Source: Muricoccus harenae
Lineage (GTDB): Bacteria > Pseudomonadota > Alphaproteobacteria > Acetobacterales > Acetobacteraceae
Reading direction: 5' to 3'
DNA length: 64,000 nucleotides
Assembly: GCF_009848505.1 (NCBI RefSeq)
Contig: NZ_WWDL01000011.1
Coordinates: forward strand, 62,001 to 126,000
Shown: piece by piece, positions 49,832 to 59,050 of the stretch
Layout of the letters: the number at the start of each line of letters is the position of its first letter
How positions within the stretch are numbered: the stretch's first letter is position 1
The notes under the pieces: model-generated
Seen by the model: the letters and a program-made list of their open reading frames with translations, nothing else
What the model was told of the DNA's origin: nothing
Databases searched by the model: none
Position numbers and translations under genes: made by a program

Positions 49832-50560
49832 ATGCTCGATACAGAGACTGCCCCCCTCTACCAACTGGCCTATGAACGGATCCGCGACATGGTCGTGGAG
49901 GGGCGGCTGCGCCCTGGTGAGACCGTCTCGGAAGTGCAGCTTGCCGATAGGCTCGAGATCAGCCGGACACCGGTGCGGGAGGCGGTCAAGCGCCTCGTCG
50001 GGCAGGGGCTGCTCGAAATCACGCCCCGGGGGCTCAGGATCTTCCGCCCCACGGCAGAAGATGTCGCGGAGGTGTATTTCCTCCGCGCCGCCATCGAAGG
50101 CGCCATCGCCCGCACAGCCGCGATGCGGATCACGGCGGACGACCTCCGCGCCCTGGGCGAAATGCATGCGGAGGGCGAGCGGGCTGCGGAGCGCAGCGAC
50201 GTGCCTGCTCTCGTCGAGCTGAACGGACGGTTCCACCAGATCATCGCCGCAGCCTGCGGCAGCGGGCGCGCGAGCGCGGCACTGCACTCGCTCGACCCGC
50301 TGGTCGCCGCCTACCGGCGCCTCTCGCTCCTCTCCGCCGAGCACCAGAAGCGCTCCGTCGCGGAGCACGGGCTGCTGGTGGGCCTGCTCGCCCGGCGGGA
50401 CGGCGCGGGGGCGGAGGCGCTGATGCGCGACCACATCGCGCGGGCTGGCCGCCGCGTCGTCGAGGCCGTGCAGCAGATCGAGCCCGCAAACACCCCGGCG
50501 GGGGGCGGGCAGCTCCTCAACCTGGACATCCTCGTAGGTGTGACAGACCGCACCGGCTGA
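49832..50560 (+). CDS. GntR-family (FCD-type) transcriptional regulator
   Basis: A 242-residue regulator with winged helix at about 8-75 (VQLADRLEISRTPVREAVKR) and an FCD domain containing ELNGRFHQIIAAACGSG. It lies 30 bases upstream of an FAD-dependent oxidoreductase gene and a TctC gene on the same strand and probably controls that operon, responding to the acid the receptor imports. The palindromes at 49767 and 49803 precede it. Confidence 0.88.
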   Translation: MLDTETAPLYQLAYERIRDMVVEGRLRPGETVSEVQLADRLEISRTPVREAVKRLVGQGLLEITPRGLRIFRPTAEDVAEVYFLRAAIEGAIARTAAMRITADDLRALGEMHAEGERAAERSDVPALVELNGRFHQIIAAACGSGRASAALHSLDPLVAAYRRLSLLSAEHQKRSVAEHGLLVGLLARRDGAGAEALMRDHIARAGRRVVEAVQQIEPANTPAGGGQLLNLDILVGVTDRTG

Positions 50561-50590
50561 CGCGCCGACTGAACGAAATCGGGAGGAAGC

Positions 50591-51955
50591 ATGACGAACG
50601 ATCTGCATTATGACGTCGCCATCGTCGGCGGCGGCGTGACCGGCGTGGCGGCGGGCGTCGCCGCGGCGCGGGCCGGGGCTCGCACCGTCGTACTCGAGCC
50701 GCGCCCCTTCGTCGGCGGCAATGCCACCACCGGGCTCTGCCTGCACAGCTTTCTCACGCGGGACATGCGCCAGACCGTCTTCGGCATCGCGCAGGAGGTG
50801 GTGGACCGGCTGATCGCGGTGGGCGCAGCCGTGGGCCACATCCCCTATGGCGGCTTCGTCAGCGCCGTGACCCCTGTGGACGGCGACTGGTTCCGCATCG
50901 TCGCGGCGGAGATGCTCGCCGAGGCGGGCGCCCAGGTGATCTATGGCGCGAGCGTGGTGGAGGTCGAGCGCGATGGCGCCGCCATCACCGGCCTGGTCAC
51001 CGCGATGAAGGGCGGGCTGCGCATTGTCCGCGCCGGATCCTATGTGGACACCAGCGGCGACGCCGACATCGCCGCCTTCGCCGGCTGCCCGACCCGCAAG
51101 GGAGAGACCGGCACGGGCAAGATGCAGCCCGTCTCCATGCTGATGCACTTCCACAACGTGGACACGCAGCTGATCGCCTCCACCCTCGGCGAGGTGGCGC
51201 CCGCCATGGCCACCCGGCCGGACCATCCCGATCCCATCCCGGTCTACTTCAACGGCACCTTCAGCCGCTGGAACGACGTCATCGAGCGCGAGGGCATCTT
51301 CCCGAACCGCGACCACAAGGTGTTCTTCAACACGGTCTGGCCGACCCGCGTGAACGTCAACACCTCCGCCGTCTTCGGCGTGGATGGCACGGACCCGCTG
51401 GCCATGTCCCGTGCGATGCAGGAGCTGACGCGCCAATGCGTGCGTGCCGGCAACTTCCTGAAGCGCCACGTGCCGGGTTTTGAGGATTCCTACTTCACGC
51501 CGCAGGTCGTCGCCGGCGTGCGGGAATCCCGCAACATCATCGGGCAGTACGAGCTTTCCAAGGAGGACGTGCTCGAGGGGCGCAAGTTCGGCGACACGAT
51601 CGGTCAGATCTGCTTCCCCGTGGACATCCACCACCCGGATACCGGCCAGGCCTATTTCGTCGATATCGGCGATGACGGCGCCTTCGACGTTCCCTACCGC
51701 TCACTGCTGCCGCAGGGCGTGGAGAACCTCATCGTCGCCGGCCGTTGTCTTTCCGCGACGCATTTCGCGCATGGCGCCACACGCAACATGGCGCCCTGCC
51801 TGGTCACGGGGCAGGCCGCGGGCGTCGCGGCTGCCATGGCCGCCCAGCGGAACACGCCGCTGTCCCAGCTCGATGTCGGCGATCTGCAGGATCACCTGGC
51901 GAAGGACGGCGCCTATCTCGGCCGCGCCTTCGAGAGGAGCCACGCCATCGTGTGA
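50591..51955 (+). CDS. FAD-dependent oxidoreductase
   Basis: A 454-residue flavoprotein with the Rossmann motif VAIVGGGVTGVAAGVAAARAG at residues 9-29 (FAD-ADP site) and a C-terminal FAD segment VENLIVAGRCLSATHFAHG. It is of the FAD-dependent oxidoreductase family often annotated alongside fumarate-reductase-like proteins or FAD_oxidored; the substrate is unknown. No signal peptide is visible. The ATG follows GGGAGGAAGC. It is in one unit with the GntR regulator and a TctC receptor. Confidence 0.86.
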   Translation: MTNDLHYDVAIVGGGVTGVAAGVAAARAGARTVVLEPRPFVGGNATTGLCLHSFLTRDMRQTVFGIAQEVVDRLIAVGAAVGHIPYGGFVSAVTPVDGDWFRIVAAEMLAEAGAQVIYGASVVEVERDGAAITGLVTAMKGGLRIVRAGSYVDTSGDADIAAFAGCPTRKGETGTGKMQPVSMLMHFHNVDTQLIASTLGEVAPAMATRPDHPDPIPVYFNGTFSRWNDVIEREGIFPNRDHKVFFNTVWPTRVNVNTSAVFGVDGTDPLAMSRAMQELTRQCVRAGNFLKRHVPGFEDSYFTPQVVAGVRESRNIIGQYELSKEDVLEGRKFGDTIGQICFPVDIHHPDTGQAYFVDIGDDGAFDVPYRSLLPQGVENLIVAGRCLSATHFAHGATRNMAPCLVTGQAAGVAAAMAAQRNTPLSQLDVGDLQDHLAKDGAYLGRAFERSHAIV

Positions 51956-51986
51956 TTTCACGGTTCAACCGAGGAGGAAACACAAG

Positions 51987-52958
51987 ATGAAACGTCGCAC
52001 GGTTCTGGCCGCGGGGGCAGGAGCGTTCCTGCCCCTGCCCCTCGCTGCCAACGAAGGCGCCTGGCCATCCCGCCCAGTCCGGATGGTGGTTCCCTTTCCG
52101 CCGGGCAGCGCGTCGGACACCCTGGCCAGGGGCATCTCCGCGAAGATGACCGATGGGCTGGGCCAGCCCATCGCGGTTGAGAACCGTCCCGGCGCGGGCG
52201 GGACCATAGGAACGGATGTCGTCGCCAAGGCGCCCGCCGACGGCACCACCTTCCTGCTCGCCACGGCGGCACATACCATCACCGCCGCGACCTATCCGCG
52301 CCTCCCCTTCTCGGCGAAGGGCGACTTCGTCCCGATCACCCGCCTGATCTCGACGCCTCTCGTGCTCGTCGTGCATCCCTCCATGGAGGCCCGCAACCTG
52401 CAGGAGCTGGTAGCCCTTGCGAAGCGGTCACCCGGAAGCATCAGCTTCGCTTCCTCAGGCAACGGCACCTCGCACCAGATGGCGAGCGAGTTCCTGAAGT
52501 CGCTTGCGGGCATCGACATTCTGCACGTGCCTTATCGCGGCAGCGCGCCGGCGCAGATCGACCTCGTCGCGGGCCGCGCGCAGATGATGTTCGACAATAT
52601 CGTCGCGGTGATGGGCCATGTCCGGGCGGGCAGGCTGCGGGCCCTGGCTGTCTCCACCCCCGAGCGCTCGGCGATCCTTCCGGATGTGCCGACCGTCGCA
52701 GAGTCCGGCTTCCCCGGCTTCGAGGTCTCCGCCTGGTTTGGCCTCATGGCGCCGCAGGGCACACCGGACGCCATCGTCGAGCGGGTGGCCGAGCTGGCGG
52801 GAAAGGCGGTCCGCTCACCCGATCTCTCGGAGCGGCTGGTCGCGGAGGGTGCGATGGTGCTGGCAGAACGGCCGGCTGAGTTCCGGCGCTTCCTCGACGC
52901 CGATTTCCAGCGGTGGGAAGTCGTGGCGCGCGAAGGCAATCTCCGCATCGCCGAATGA
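51987..52958 (+). CDS. TctC/Bug-type substrate-binding protein
   Basis: Periplasmic receptor of 323 residues with a twin-arginine-type signal (MKRRTVLAAGAGAFLPLPLA), WPSRPVRMVVPFPPGSASD, ENRPGAGGTIG and HVPYRGSAPAQ. A GAGGAGGAAA site precedes the ATG at 51987. Third gene of the GntR-oxidoreductase unit, so it probably binds the oxidoreductase substrate. Confidence 0.93.
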   Translation: MKRRTVLAAGAGAFLPLPLAANEGAWPSRPVRMVVPFPPGSASDTLARGISAKMTDGLGQPIAVENRPGAGGTIGTDVVAKAPADGTTFLLATAAHTITAATYPRLPFSAKGDFVPITRLISTPLVLVVHPSMEARNLQELVALAKRSPGSISFASSGNGTSHQMASEFLKSLAGIDILHVPYRGSAPAQIDLVAGRAQMMFDNIVAVMGHVRAGRLRALAVSTPERSAILPDVPTVAESGFPGFEVSAWFGLMAPQGTPDAIVERVAELAGKAVRSPDLSERLVAEGAMVLAERPAEFRRFLDADFQRWEVVAREGNLRIAE

Positions 52959-53189
52959 CGGCGGAGGCGGCATTCTTTGCCGCCTCCCCAAGCACGGTCT
53001 CCAGTTGCACCGCATCCGGGGTGATCCGCAGGAGGGCGCCCCAGAGGAATTTTGGCGCCTTCCCACCCTCAACCCTGGCCCGCTCACATCGCGTCCCACG
53101 GTCGATGCGGGCCGAAGACTGACGGCACATCCCGCCAGCTTCGTGGCAAGAATCCAGATCGCCCGTTTGTACGGCGCAACGAGTTCGCG

Positions 53190-53614
53190 ATACCGTCGTG
53201 GAAGGCCACTCCACTTTCCGCAAGCCTGCTCGCACCCTGGATCTTGTGGACACGCCCTCCATCCTCGCACCGATGCATGAGGCGGGATCGGTGCGGATCA
53301 TCTTCGTCACCACCGAGGCGCGGGTGGCCCGCTTTCGCGATGTGCCGACCGCCAGGGAAGTCGGGCTCGGCGACTTCAAGGCACATTCCTGGTATGGGAT
53401 CTACGCCCCCGCCGGCACGGCCCGGCCGATCATCGACCGCTTCGCCCAGGCCATCGAAACGGCCCTTGCCGATCCCACCCTCGTCGCCCGCTTCGAGAGT
53501 TTGGGCACGCCCGTGATGCGCGGCTGGACGCCTGAGCGTTTTGACACCAATCTGCGGGAGGAGATCGCCTTCTGGGTGCCGCTCGTGCGCGCCTCCGGGG
53601 CGCGGGCGGACTGA
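53190..53614 (+). pseudogene. C-terminal fragment of a TctC/Bug receptor gene
   Basis: From about 53240 the frame encodes DTPSILAPMHEAGSVRIIFV, TTEARVARFRDVPTAREVG and onward to a normal TctC end (WVPLVRASGARAD). The signal peptide and the first about 190 residues, including the WPxRPVRxIVPF and PYRG segments, are missing. An ATG at 53198 exists but the product would lack half the ligand site and export signal. The intact TctC ends 240 bases upstream, so this may be a decayed tandem duplicate. Confidence 0.75.
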
Positions 53615-53624
53615 AGTCCCGCCA

Positions 53625-54425
53625 TCATAGCCCGCCCGCCTGCGGCGCAGGGCCGCCTGATATCCCGCCCAGCGCAGCAGTCCCTGCGGAGGCGCATCCA
53701 AGCAGCGCCGCCATGTGAGCACTGCCGGATTCCGTCGCCAGCGCGCTTTCCGAATCGATGATGCTCAGTGCGAAACGCATTGTGCCACTCCAGTCCCAGG
53801 CCGGTGCAGCGGCCGACACATAGCCGGTGCCGTCGTGGCGCCGGACCACCACGAAGCCCTCGCGCCGCATCTCTTCCCGTGCGGCCTCCACAAAGGCGGC
53901 CGCCGTCATCCCCGCAACGCGGGCAGCCGCTGCCTCGCGCTCGATCAGCGGCATGGTGACATGCTGTGGGAGGCAGGCCGCGAAGGCCTTTCCCGCCGCC
54001 GTCGACATGATCGGCAGCAATCCCGTGCGAAGCTCATAGGCGGCCCGCCGGTCGCCCTCCTGCTTGAACAGGCTCACCGGGCCGTCCTGCGTCCAAACCG
54101 TGACGGCCGCGCTGTGCCGAGTGATGTCCCGTAACGCCGTCACCTCGCGCCGCATGACCTCGAAGCCGTCCATCTGCTGGATGGCCCGCATGCCCAGGGC
54201 GACGGAGGCTGGCCCCAGCCGGTAATGGCCCGGCTTCTCATCCGCCGCGGCAAGCCCGGTGCGCACGAGGCTGACAAGATAGTTGTTCGCCGCGCTCGGC
54301 GTCATGCCCGCGCGGGAGGCCACCTCCTTCAGCGGCATCGGTCGCGGGCTTGCCTGCAGCGCCGTCAGGAGGCGGAAGGCCACCTCCACCGACTGGATCC
54401 CGCGGCGGGCCTCCGCTGCGCTCAC
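53625..54425 (-). CDS. IclR-family transcriptional regulator
   Basis: A 266-residue regulator: N-terminal winged helix (PLKEVASRAGMTPSAANNYL) and C-terminal GAF-like effector domain (GFVVVRRHDGTGYVSAAAP). The GTG at 54425 has GGAGGG with a six-base gap and is preferred over the earlier in-frame ATGs. It is divergent from the VOC-monooxygenase-hydrolase-TctC-aldo/keto reductase genes, and a perfect palindrome lies between, so it most likely controls them. Confidence 0.87.
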   Translation of the reverse strand: MSAAEARRGIQSVEVAFRLLTALQASPRPMPLKEVASRAGMTPSAANNYLVSLVRTGLAAADEKPGHYRLGPASVALGMRAIQQMDGFEVMRREVTALRDITRHSAAVTVWTQDGPVSLFKQEGDRRAAYELRTGLLPIMSTAAGKAFAACLPQHVTMPLIEREAAAARVAGMTAAAFVEAAREEMRREGFVVVRRHDGTGYVSAAAPAWDWSGTMRFALSIIDSESALATESGSAHMAALLGCASAGTAALGGISGGPAPQAGGL

Positions 54426-54514
54426 CGGAACCCTCCACACAAGGCGACGCCCACATGTTGCAGCATCGTTGACATCCTGCTGGTGAGCCATCACCATACA
54501 ACATACAGTAATTG

Positions 54515-54531
54515 ATTCAATAATATTGAAT
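54515..54531. promoter_or_regulatory. Perfect 17-bp AT-rich palindrome, probable IclR operator
   Basis: ATTCAATA-A-TATTGAAT has eight-base perfect arms and lies between the IclR gene and the divergent VOC-led operon, 90 bases from either start. Its AT content stands out sharply from the surroundings. IclR proteins bind palindromes of this length. Confidence 0.65.
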
Positions 54532-54620
54532 GCCTTTGAACGCTAGTGTCACCCGGCACTGGCTTCGGGGATGAAGAAGCCTCGCGGGAACGCGCGGAAC
54601 CAAGGAACGGAGGAAAGCGC

Positions 54621-54974
54621 GTGCCCAGGATGCAGAGCGTCTACACCGTCATCCGCGACATGGATGCTGCCGAGCGATTCTATGGCGCGGCCCTCGGCCT
54701 CTCCCCCAGCTTCCGTGACGGCGAGCGCTGGTGCCAGTTCCGCCTCGGCAACACGAACTTCGCCCTGAGTTCCATCGAAGAGGCCGCGCCCGGCGCGGCG
54801 GGCAGCGTCGCCGTCTTCGAGGCCGATGATGCCGCCGAAGCCGAGCGCCGCGTGCGCCAGGCCGGCGGCGGGATCGTGGCACGGCGCGACATGGGCTCGC
54901 ATGGCGCCGTCCTCACCTGCGCTGATCCCGAGGGCAATCTTTTCCAGATCTTCTCCAGGACCGCGGCCGGCTGA
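54621..54974 (+). CDS. VOC-family (glyoxalase/bleomycin resistance/dioxygenase fold) protein
   Basis: A 117-residue single-unit protein with the paired beta-alpha-beta-beta-beta pattern: MQSVYTVIRDMDAAERFYGA at the start and DPEGNLFQIFSR at the end, the latter containing the typical metal-site Glu position replaced by Gln. Function is unknown; such proteins may be small dioxygenases, isomerases or binding proteins. The GTG at 54621 is preceded by GGAGGAAAG. It leads the operon divergent from the IclR gene. Confidence 0.8.
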   Translation: MPRMQSVYTVIRDMDAAERFYGAALGLSPSFRDGERWCQFRLGNTNFALSSIEEAAPGAAGSVAVFEADDAAEAERRVRQAGGGIVARRDMGSHGAVLTCADPEGNLFQIFSRTAAG

Positions 54975-55005
54975 GCCGGTGCTCGCCCGCCCCAGGAGCC
55001 ATCCC

Positions 55006-56034
55006 ATGAAATTCGGCATCTTCGACCAGAACGACCGTGGCGGCCTGCCTCTGGCCGAGCAGTACGAGCAGCGGCTTCGCCTCGTGGAACTCTACGACCA
55101 GCTCGGCTTCCACTGCTACCATATGAGCGAGCACCACGCGACGCCGCTCAGCACGACGCCGTCGCAGAGCGTCTTCGTCTCAGCGATGATCCAGCGCACA
55201 TCGCGCCTGCGCTTCTGCCCTCTTGTCTATCTCCTGCCGATCCATCACCCGATGCGGCTGGCCGAGGAGATCTGCATGCTCGACCATCTCAGCCGCGGCC
55301 GCTTCGAGTTCGGCATCGGCCGCGGCGCCTCCCCGCATGAGTTGAAGGCCTTCGGCGTGGATGCGACGGTGGCCCCGCAGATGTATGCGGAGGCCTTTGA
55401 AATCATCCAGCGCTACTTCTCCTCCGACACGCTGAACTTCGAGGGCAAGTTCTGGCAGTTCGACGACGTACCGGTGGAGATGAAGCCCTTCCAGCAGCCG
55501 CATCCGCCGGTCTGGTATGCCCTCGCCTCCCCAGACTCGACGGTATGGCCGGCGCAGCATGGCGTGAACGTCGTCTGCGGCGGCCCCGTCGCGCGCATCG
55601 GTAATATCAGCGAGCGCTACCGCGCGGAATGGTCCAAGACCCATCCCGAGGGCGGCGAGGAGCCGCTGATCGGCGTTAACCGCTACATCCTGCTGGCCGA
55701 CACGGATCGCGAGGCGCTCGAGATCGGCCGCGCCGCTTGGCCGGTCTTCTACCGCAACTTCATGAAGCTCTGGAACAAGCACGGCACGCAGCCCGTCAAT
55801 GCGAAGCTGCCGCCGGAATTCGACCAGTTGCTGGAATCCGGCCATGGCGTGGCCGGCTCTCCGGACACCGTGCGGGAGACGCTGTCGCGCCAGATCACGG
55901 AAGGCGGGCTGAACTACCTGATCGGCAGCTTCAACTTCGGCAGCATGGCGCATGCCGATGCCGAGGCCTCGGTGCGGCTCTTCGCGGAACAGGTGATGCC
56001 GGCGCTGCGCGAGTTGAACACGGTGCCCGCATGA
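55006..56034 (+). CDS. Luciferase-like flavin-dependent monooxygenase
   Basis: LLM-class flavoprotein of 342 residues (bacterial luciferase / alkanal monooxygenase fold). It begins MKFGIFDQNDRGG, has HMSEHHATPLSTTPS near the flavin site, HHPMRLAEEICMLDHLSRGR and GIGRGASPHELKAFG, all typical. It needs reduced flavin from a separate reductase not seen here. It starts after AGGAGCC and its stop overlaps the ATG of the hydrolase. Likely an oxygenating step of a small organic compound, followed by hydrolysis. Confidence 0.9.
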   Translation: MKFGIFDQNDRGGLPLAEQYEQRLRLVELYDQLGFHCYHMSEHHATPLSTTPSQSVFVSAMIQRTSRLRFCPLVYLLPIHHPMRLAEEICMLDHLSRGRFEFGIGRGASPHELKAFGVDATVAPQMYAEAFEIIQRYFSSDTLNFEGKFWQFDDVPVEMKPFQQPHPPVWYALASPDSTVWPAQHGVNVVCGGPVARIGNISERYRAEWSKTHPEGGEEPLIGVNRYILLADTDREALEIGRAAWPVFYRNFMKLWNKHGTQPVNAKLPPEFDQLLESGHGVAGSPDTVRETLSRQITEGGLNYLIGSFNFGSMAHADAEASVRLFAEQVMPALRELNTVPA

Positions 56035-56915
56035 GCGACGCCGACACCCTCTCTGCCGCCGATGCCTCCCTGCTGTCGCAAGACCTGCCGGTGCTTCGGG
56101 AGGTGGCGCTGCCGGGTAGCTCCGGCGCGCTGATCGAATATCGCGAGGCCGGCCCGCAGGATGCGCCCGCAGTCGTGCTGCTGCACGGCATTGGCTCCAG
56201 CTCCGCCGGCTACCGCGCCCAGTTCGCGGGGCTTTCGGACCGCTTCCGCGTCATCGCCTGGAACGCGCCTGGCTTCGGCAACAGCACGCCCCTGCCCGAG
56301 GCCGATCCCGCGGCCCTCGACTATGCGGCGGCCCTGGCCGTCTTCCTGGACGCCCTGGGCTTGGCGCGTATCGCCGTACTCGTCGGCAGTTCCTGGGGCA
56401 GCGTCATCGCGGTGAACCTGGCCGTCACCGAGCCTGGCCGCGCCGGCGCCCTCCTCCTCTCCGCCCCCAATGCCGCGCGCGGCACCCTCACTGGCCCGCA
56501 ACGCGAAACCGAGCTGGCCGCGATGCGGCGGGCGGGACATCCGGAGGGCGGGGTAGATCGCAGTGCCGTCGCCGATCGCCTGCTCACGCCCGATACGCCC
56601 AGGCAGGTACGTGCCCTGGTGGAACGCCTGCGGGACGCAGTCACCTCCGCCGGCTGGGACGCAGCGGTGCACATGACCTTCACCACTGACACGCCGTCCC
56701 TGATCGGCCGCGTGGCGTGCCCGGTGGCGCTCGCCGTCGGCACGCGCGACAAGGTCGCCCCCTTCGAGCAGCACGCGGCGAAGCTCCTCGCAGCGAAGCC
56801 GGACGCCGTGCTGCACCGGATGGAAGGCTTCGGGCATATGTTGAAGCTTGAGGCACCCACCCGCTTCAACGGCATGGTACGCGATTTGGCGGTGGCCGGT
56901 TCACCGGTCCGGTAG
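56031..56915 (+). CDS. Alpha/beta hydrolase
   Basis: A 294-residue hydrolase: oxyanion region LLHGIGSSSAGYRAQF, nucleophile Ser in LVGSSWGSV, acid in GTRDKVAP and His in GFGHMLKLE. All triad residues are present. Its ATG overlaps the monooxygenase stop (ATGA), so the two are co-translated and may act in sequence, the hydrolase cleaving an ester or ring product of the oxygenase. Confidence 0.88.
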   Translation: MSDADTLSAADASLLSQDLPVLREVALPGSSGALIEYREAGPQDAPAVVLLHGIGSSSAGYRAQFAGLSDRFRVIAWNAPGFGNSTPLPEADPAALDYAAALAVFLDALGLARIAVLVGSSWGSVIAVNLAVTEPGRAGALLLSAPNAARGTLTGPQRETELAAMRRAGHPEGGVDRSAVADRLLTPDTPRQVRALVERLRDAVTSAGWDAAVHMTFTTDTPSLIGRVACPVALAVGTRDKVAPFEQHAAKLLAAKPDAVLHRMEGFGHMLKLEAPTRFNGMVRDLAVAGSPVR

Positions 56916-56959
56916 CGCCTGTGGCGTCGGGGCCGCCCGACGCGACTGAGGAGGAAACG

Positions 56960-57943
56960 ATGAAGAGAACAACCAGGCGGCTCGCGCTGTCCCTGCTCGC
57001 CGCGGCCTTCGCTGCCGTGCTCACCCCAGCCATGGCGCAGGGGCTGCAGCCCGGTGGCGGCCCCGTGCGGATCGTGCTGAACAGCCCGCCGGGCAGCGCT
57101 GCCGATGCGGTCGCCCGGGCGATGGTGGATCCGCTGGCCGAGATCCTCGGCCAGCCGGTGGTGGTGGAGAACGTGCCCGGCGGCGGCGGCATGATTGGTG
57201 CGGGCCGCGTCGTGCAGTCGCGCCGCGACGGCACCACCATTCTCTCCACAGTCTCCGGCGCACTGATCGGGCCGATGCTGGACCGGAGCCTGGCCTATGT
57301 GATCGGGCGGGACCTCGTGCCCGTCTCGCAGATCACCGCCGCCATGGCCGTCTTCGTCGTGCGCCCTTCGGTGGCCGCGACATCGCTGCAGGACTTCGTG
57401 GCGCAGGCGAGAGCAAGCCGTGAGCCGCTGCATTTTGGCAATTACGGCTACGGCTCATCCAGCCATCTTCAGGGCATGTTGCTCGCGAAGCAAACCGGGC
57501 TTGAGGCCGAGCCCGTGCCCTACACTGGCACCTCCGCCCTCATCACCGAGATGCTCGGCGGGCGCATCTGCTGCGCCTTCATCGATGCGGGCTCCGCGCG
57601 CGAGTTCATCCGCGCCGGCCAGCTTCGTCCCCTCGGCGTGACCGGGCCGCGCCGCATGCCGGACCTGCCGGACGTGCCCACGCTGACGGAGCTCGGCATC
57701 CCCAGCTTCGATCCGCAGATCTGGCAGGGCATGTTCCTGCCCTCCGGAACCCCGCCCGCCATCGTCGCCGCCGTTGGCAGCGCGCTCGCTGAGGCGGTTC
57801 GCCGCCCCGCCCCGTCCAAGCTCATCCGTGACATCGGATACGAGCCGGTGGGCAGTTCCCCCGAGGAGTTCGCAGCCATGATCGCGCATGACGCGCCGAT
57901 CTGGCGGCGGATCATCGAGGAAACCGGCGTCCGCATCAAATAA
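56960..57943 (+). CDS. TctC/Bug-type substrate-binding protein (first of three in tandem)
   Basis: Periplasmic receptor of 327 residues with signal MKRTTRRLALSLLAAAFAAV and cleavage after AMAQ. The usual IVPFxPGG is altered to IVLNSPPGSAADA and PYRG to PYTGTS, so it is a divergent member; the DLPDVPT segment is standard. The ATG at 56960 follows GAGGAGGAAACG. It is the first of three adjacent TctC genes downstream of the monooxygenase and hydrolase. Confidence 0.88.
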   Translation: MKRTTRRLALSLLAAAFAAVLTPAMAQGLQPGGGPVRIVLNSPPGSAADAVARAMVDPLAEILGQPVVVENVPGGGGMIGAGRVVQSRRDGTTILSTVSGALIGPMLDRSLAYVIGRDLVPVSQITAAMAVFVVRPSVAATSLQDFVAQARASREPLHFGNYGYGSSSHLQGMLLAKQTGLEAEPVPYTGTSALITEMLGGRICCAFIDAGSAREFIRAGQLRPLGVTGPRRMPDLPDVPTLTELGIPSFDPQIWQGMFLPSGTPPAIVAAVGSALAEAVRRPAPSKLIRDIGYEPVGSSPEEFAAMIAHDAPIWRRIIEETGVRIK

Positions 57944-57980
57944 GCTGGGCCGCCACAGCCACGAGCACGGAGCGAACGCC

Positions 57981-58970
57981 TTGAACCGCAGCATGACGCC
58001 GACACGCCGACAGATCCTCGCCGGCGCCGCGGCCTGCACGCTGATCGCCGCCGGCGCCTCGGCGCAGTCCGGCATGCTGGACCGGACGGCCCGTATCGTC
58101 GTCGGCTATCCAGGCGGCGGCGCGGCCGACATCTTCGCGCGGCTCTATGCGGAGCGGCTGGCTGGCTCCTATGCACCTGGCGTGATCGTGGACAACCGCC
58201 CCGGCGCCTCCGCGCGCCTCGCGGCGGAGACGGTGCGCGCGGCCGCGCCGGACGGCGCGACGATCCTCTGTACGCCGGAAAGCGTGCTGACCATCACGCC
58301 GCATATCTATCCGAGCACGACGCGCTATGACGGGCTGGCCGATTTCACTCCTGTTTCCGCAGTCGCCTCCGTGCCCTTCGCCTTCTGCATCGCCGCCTCC
58401 CACCCCGCCCGCTCGCTGGACGAGTTCCTGGCCTGGGCGGCGCGGCAGGCGGACATCCCGTATAGCAGCCCCGCCGCCGGCTCCACGCCGCATCTCCTGG
58501 CCGAGTTGATGGCGAAGCAGCGCAGCCTGAAGATGACCCATGTCTCCTATCGCGGCACCGGGGCCGCGCTGGTGGATCTCCAGGCCGGCCGCATCGCCGC
58601 CGTGATGGCCACGCTCGGGGATCTGGTCGAGCCGCACCGGGCGGGCACGCTCCGCATCCTGGCGGTCACCTCGCCGGAGCGCATGCCGCGGGTGCCGGAA
58701 GTGCCGAGCTTCGCTGAGCGCGGATTGCCCGACATCACTGGGGAGACCTGGAACATCCTGGTGCTGCCGGCGAAGGCGCCTGCCGCCATCGTGGCGGCGC
58801 TGCACGCCGCGGTTGTCCAGGCCGCAGGCGACGAGCCGCTGCGCGCCCGCCTTCAGCAGATGGAAGCGAAGCCCACCACCTGCACGCCCGCCGAACTGGC
58901 GGAGCGGCTCCGCGCCGAAACCGCCCGCTGGAAGGACATCGTGCGCGCCGTCGGCTTTACCGGGGAATAA
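57981..58970 (+). CDS. TctC/Bug-type substrate-binding protein (second of three in tandem)
   Basis: Periplasmic receptor of 329 residues with a twin-arginine-type signal (TPTRRQILAGAAACTLIAAG...SAQ), IVVGYPGGGAADIFARL, DNRPGASARLA and HVSYRGTGAAL. The TTG at 57981 has GGAGCGA at nine bases and is preferred; ATG 57993 is an alternative four codons in. The pocket sequence differs clearly from both neighbours, so the three probably bind different ligands. Confidence 0.87.
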   Translation: MNRSMTPTRRQILAGAAACTLIAAGASAQSGMLDRTARIVVGYPGGGAADIFARLYAERLAGSYAPGVIVDNRPGASARLAAETVRAAAPDGATILCTPESVLTITPHIYPSTTRYDGLADFTPVSAVASVPFAFCIAASHPARSLDEFLAWAARQADIPYSSPAAGSTPHLLAELMAKQRSLKMTHVSYRGTGAALVDLQAGRIAAVMATLGDLVEPHRAGTLRILAVTSPERMPRVPEVPSFAERGLPDITGETWNILVLPAKAPAAIVAALHAAVVQAAGDEPLRARLQQMEAKPTTCTPAELAERLRAETARWKDIVRAVGFTGE

Positions 58971-59050
58971 GGCTCATCCCGGCCGGCGCGTCGCGTCGGC
59001 CAAGGAACCCGCACCGCACGCCGGAACGGCGGCTAATGGAGGAAGGAAAC

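Noticed and set aside
49595-51634. Long open frame of 679 codons on the minus strand
   Set aside because: It is antisense to the GntR and FAD-oxidoreductase genes, which have full motifs and ribosome sites; the antisense product is Asp/His/Arg-rich without any domain.
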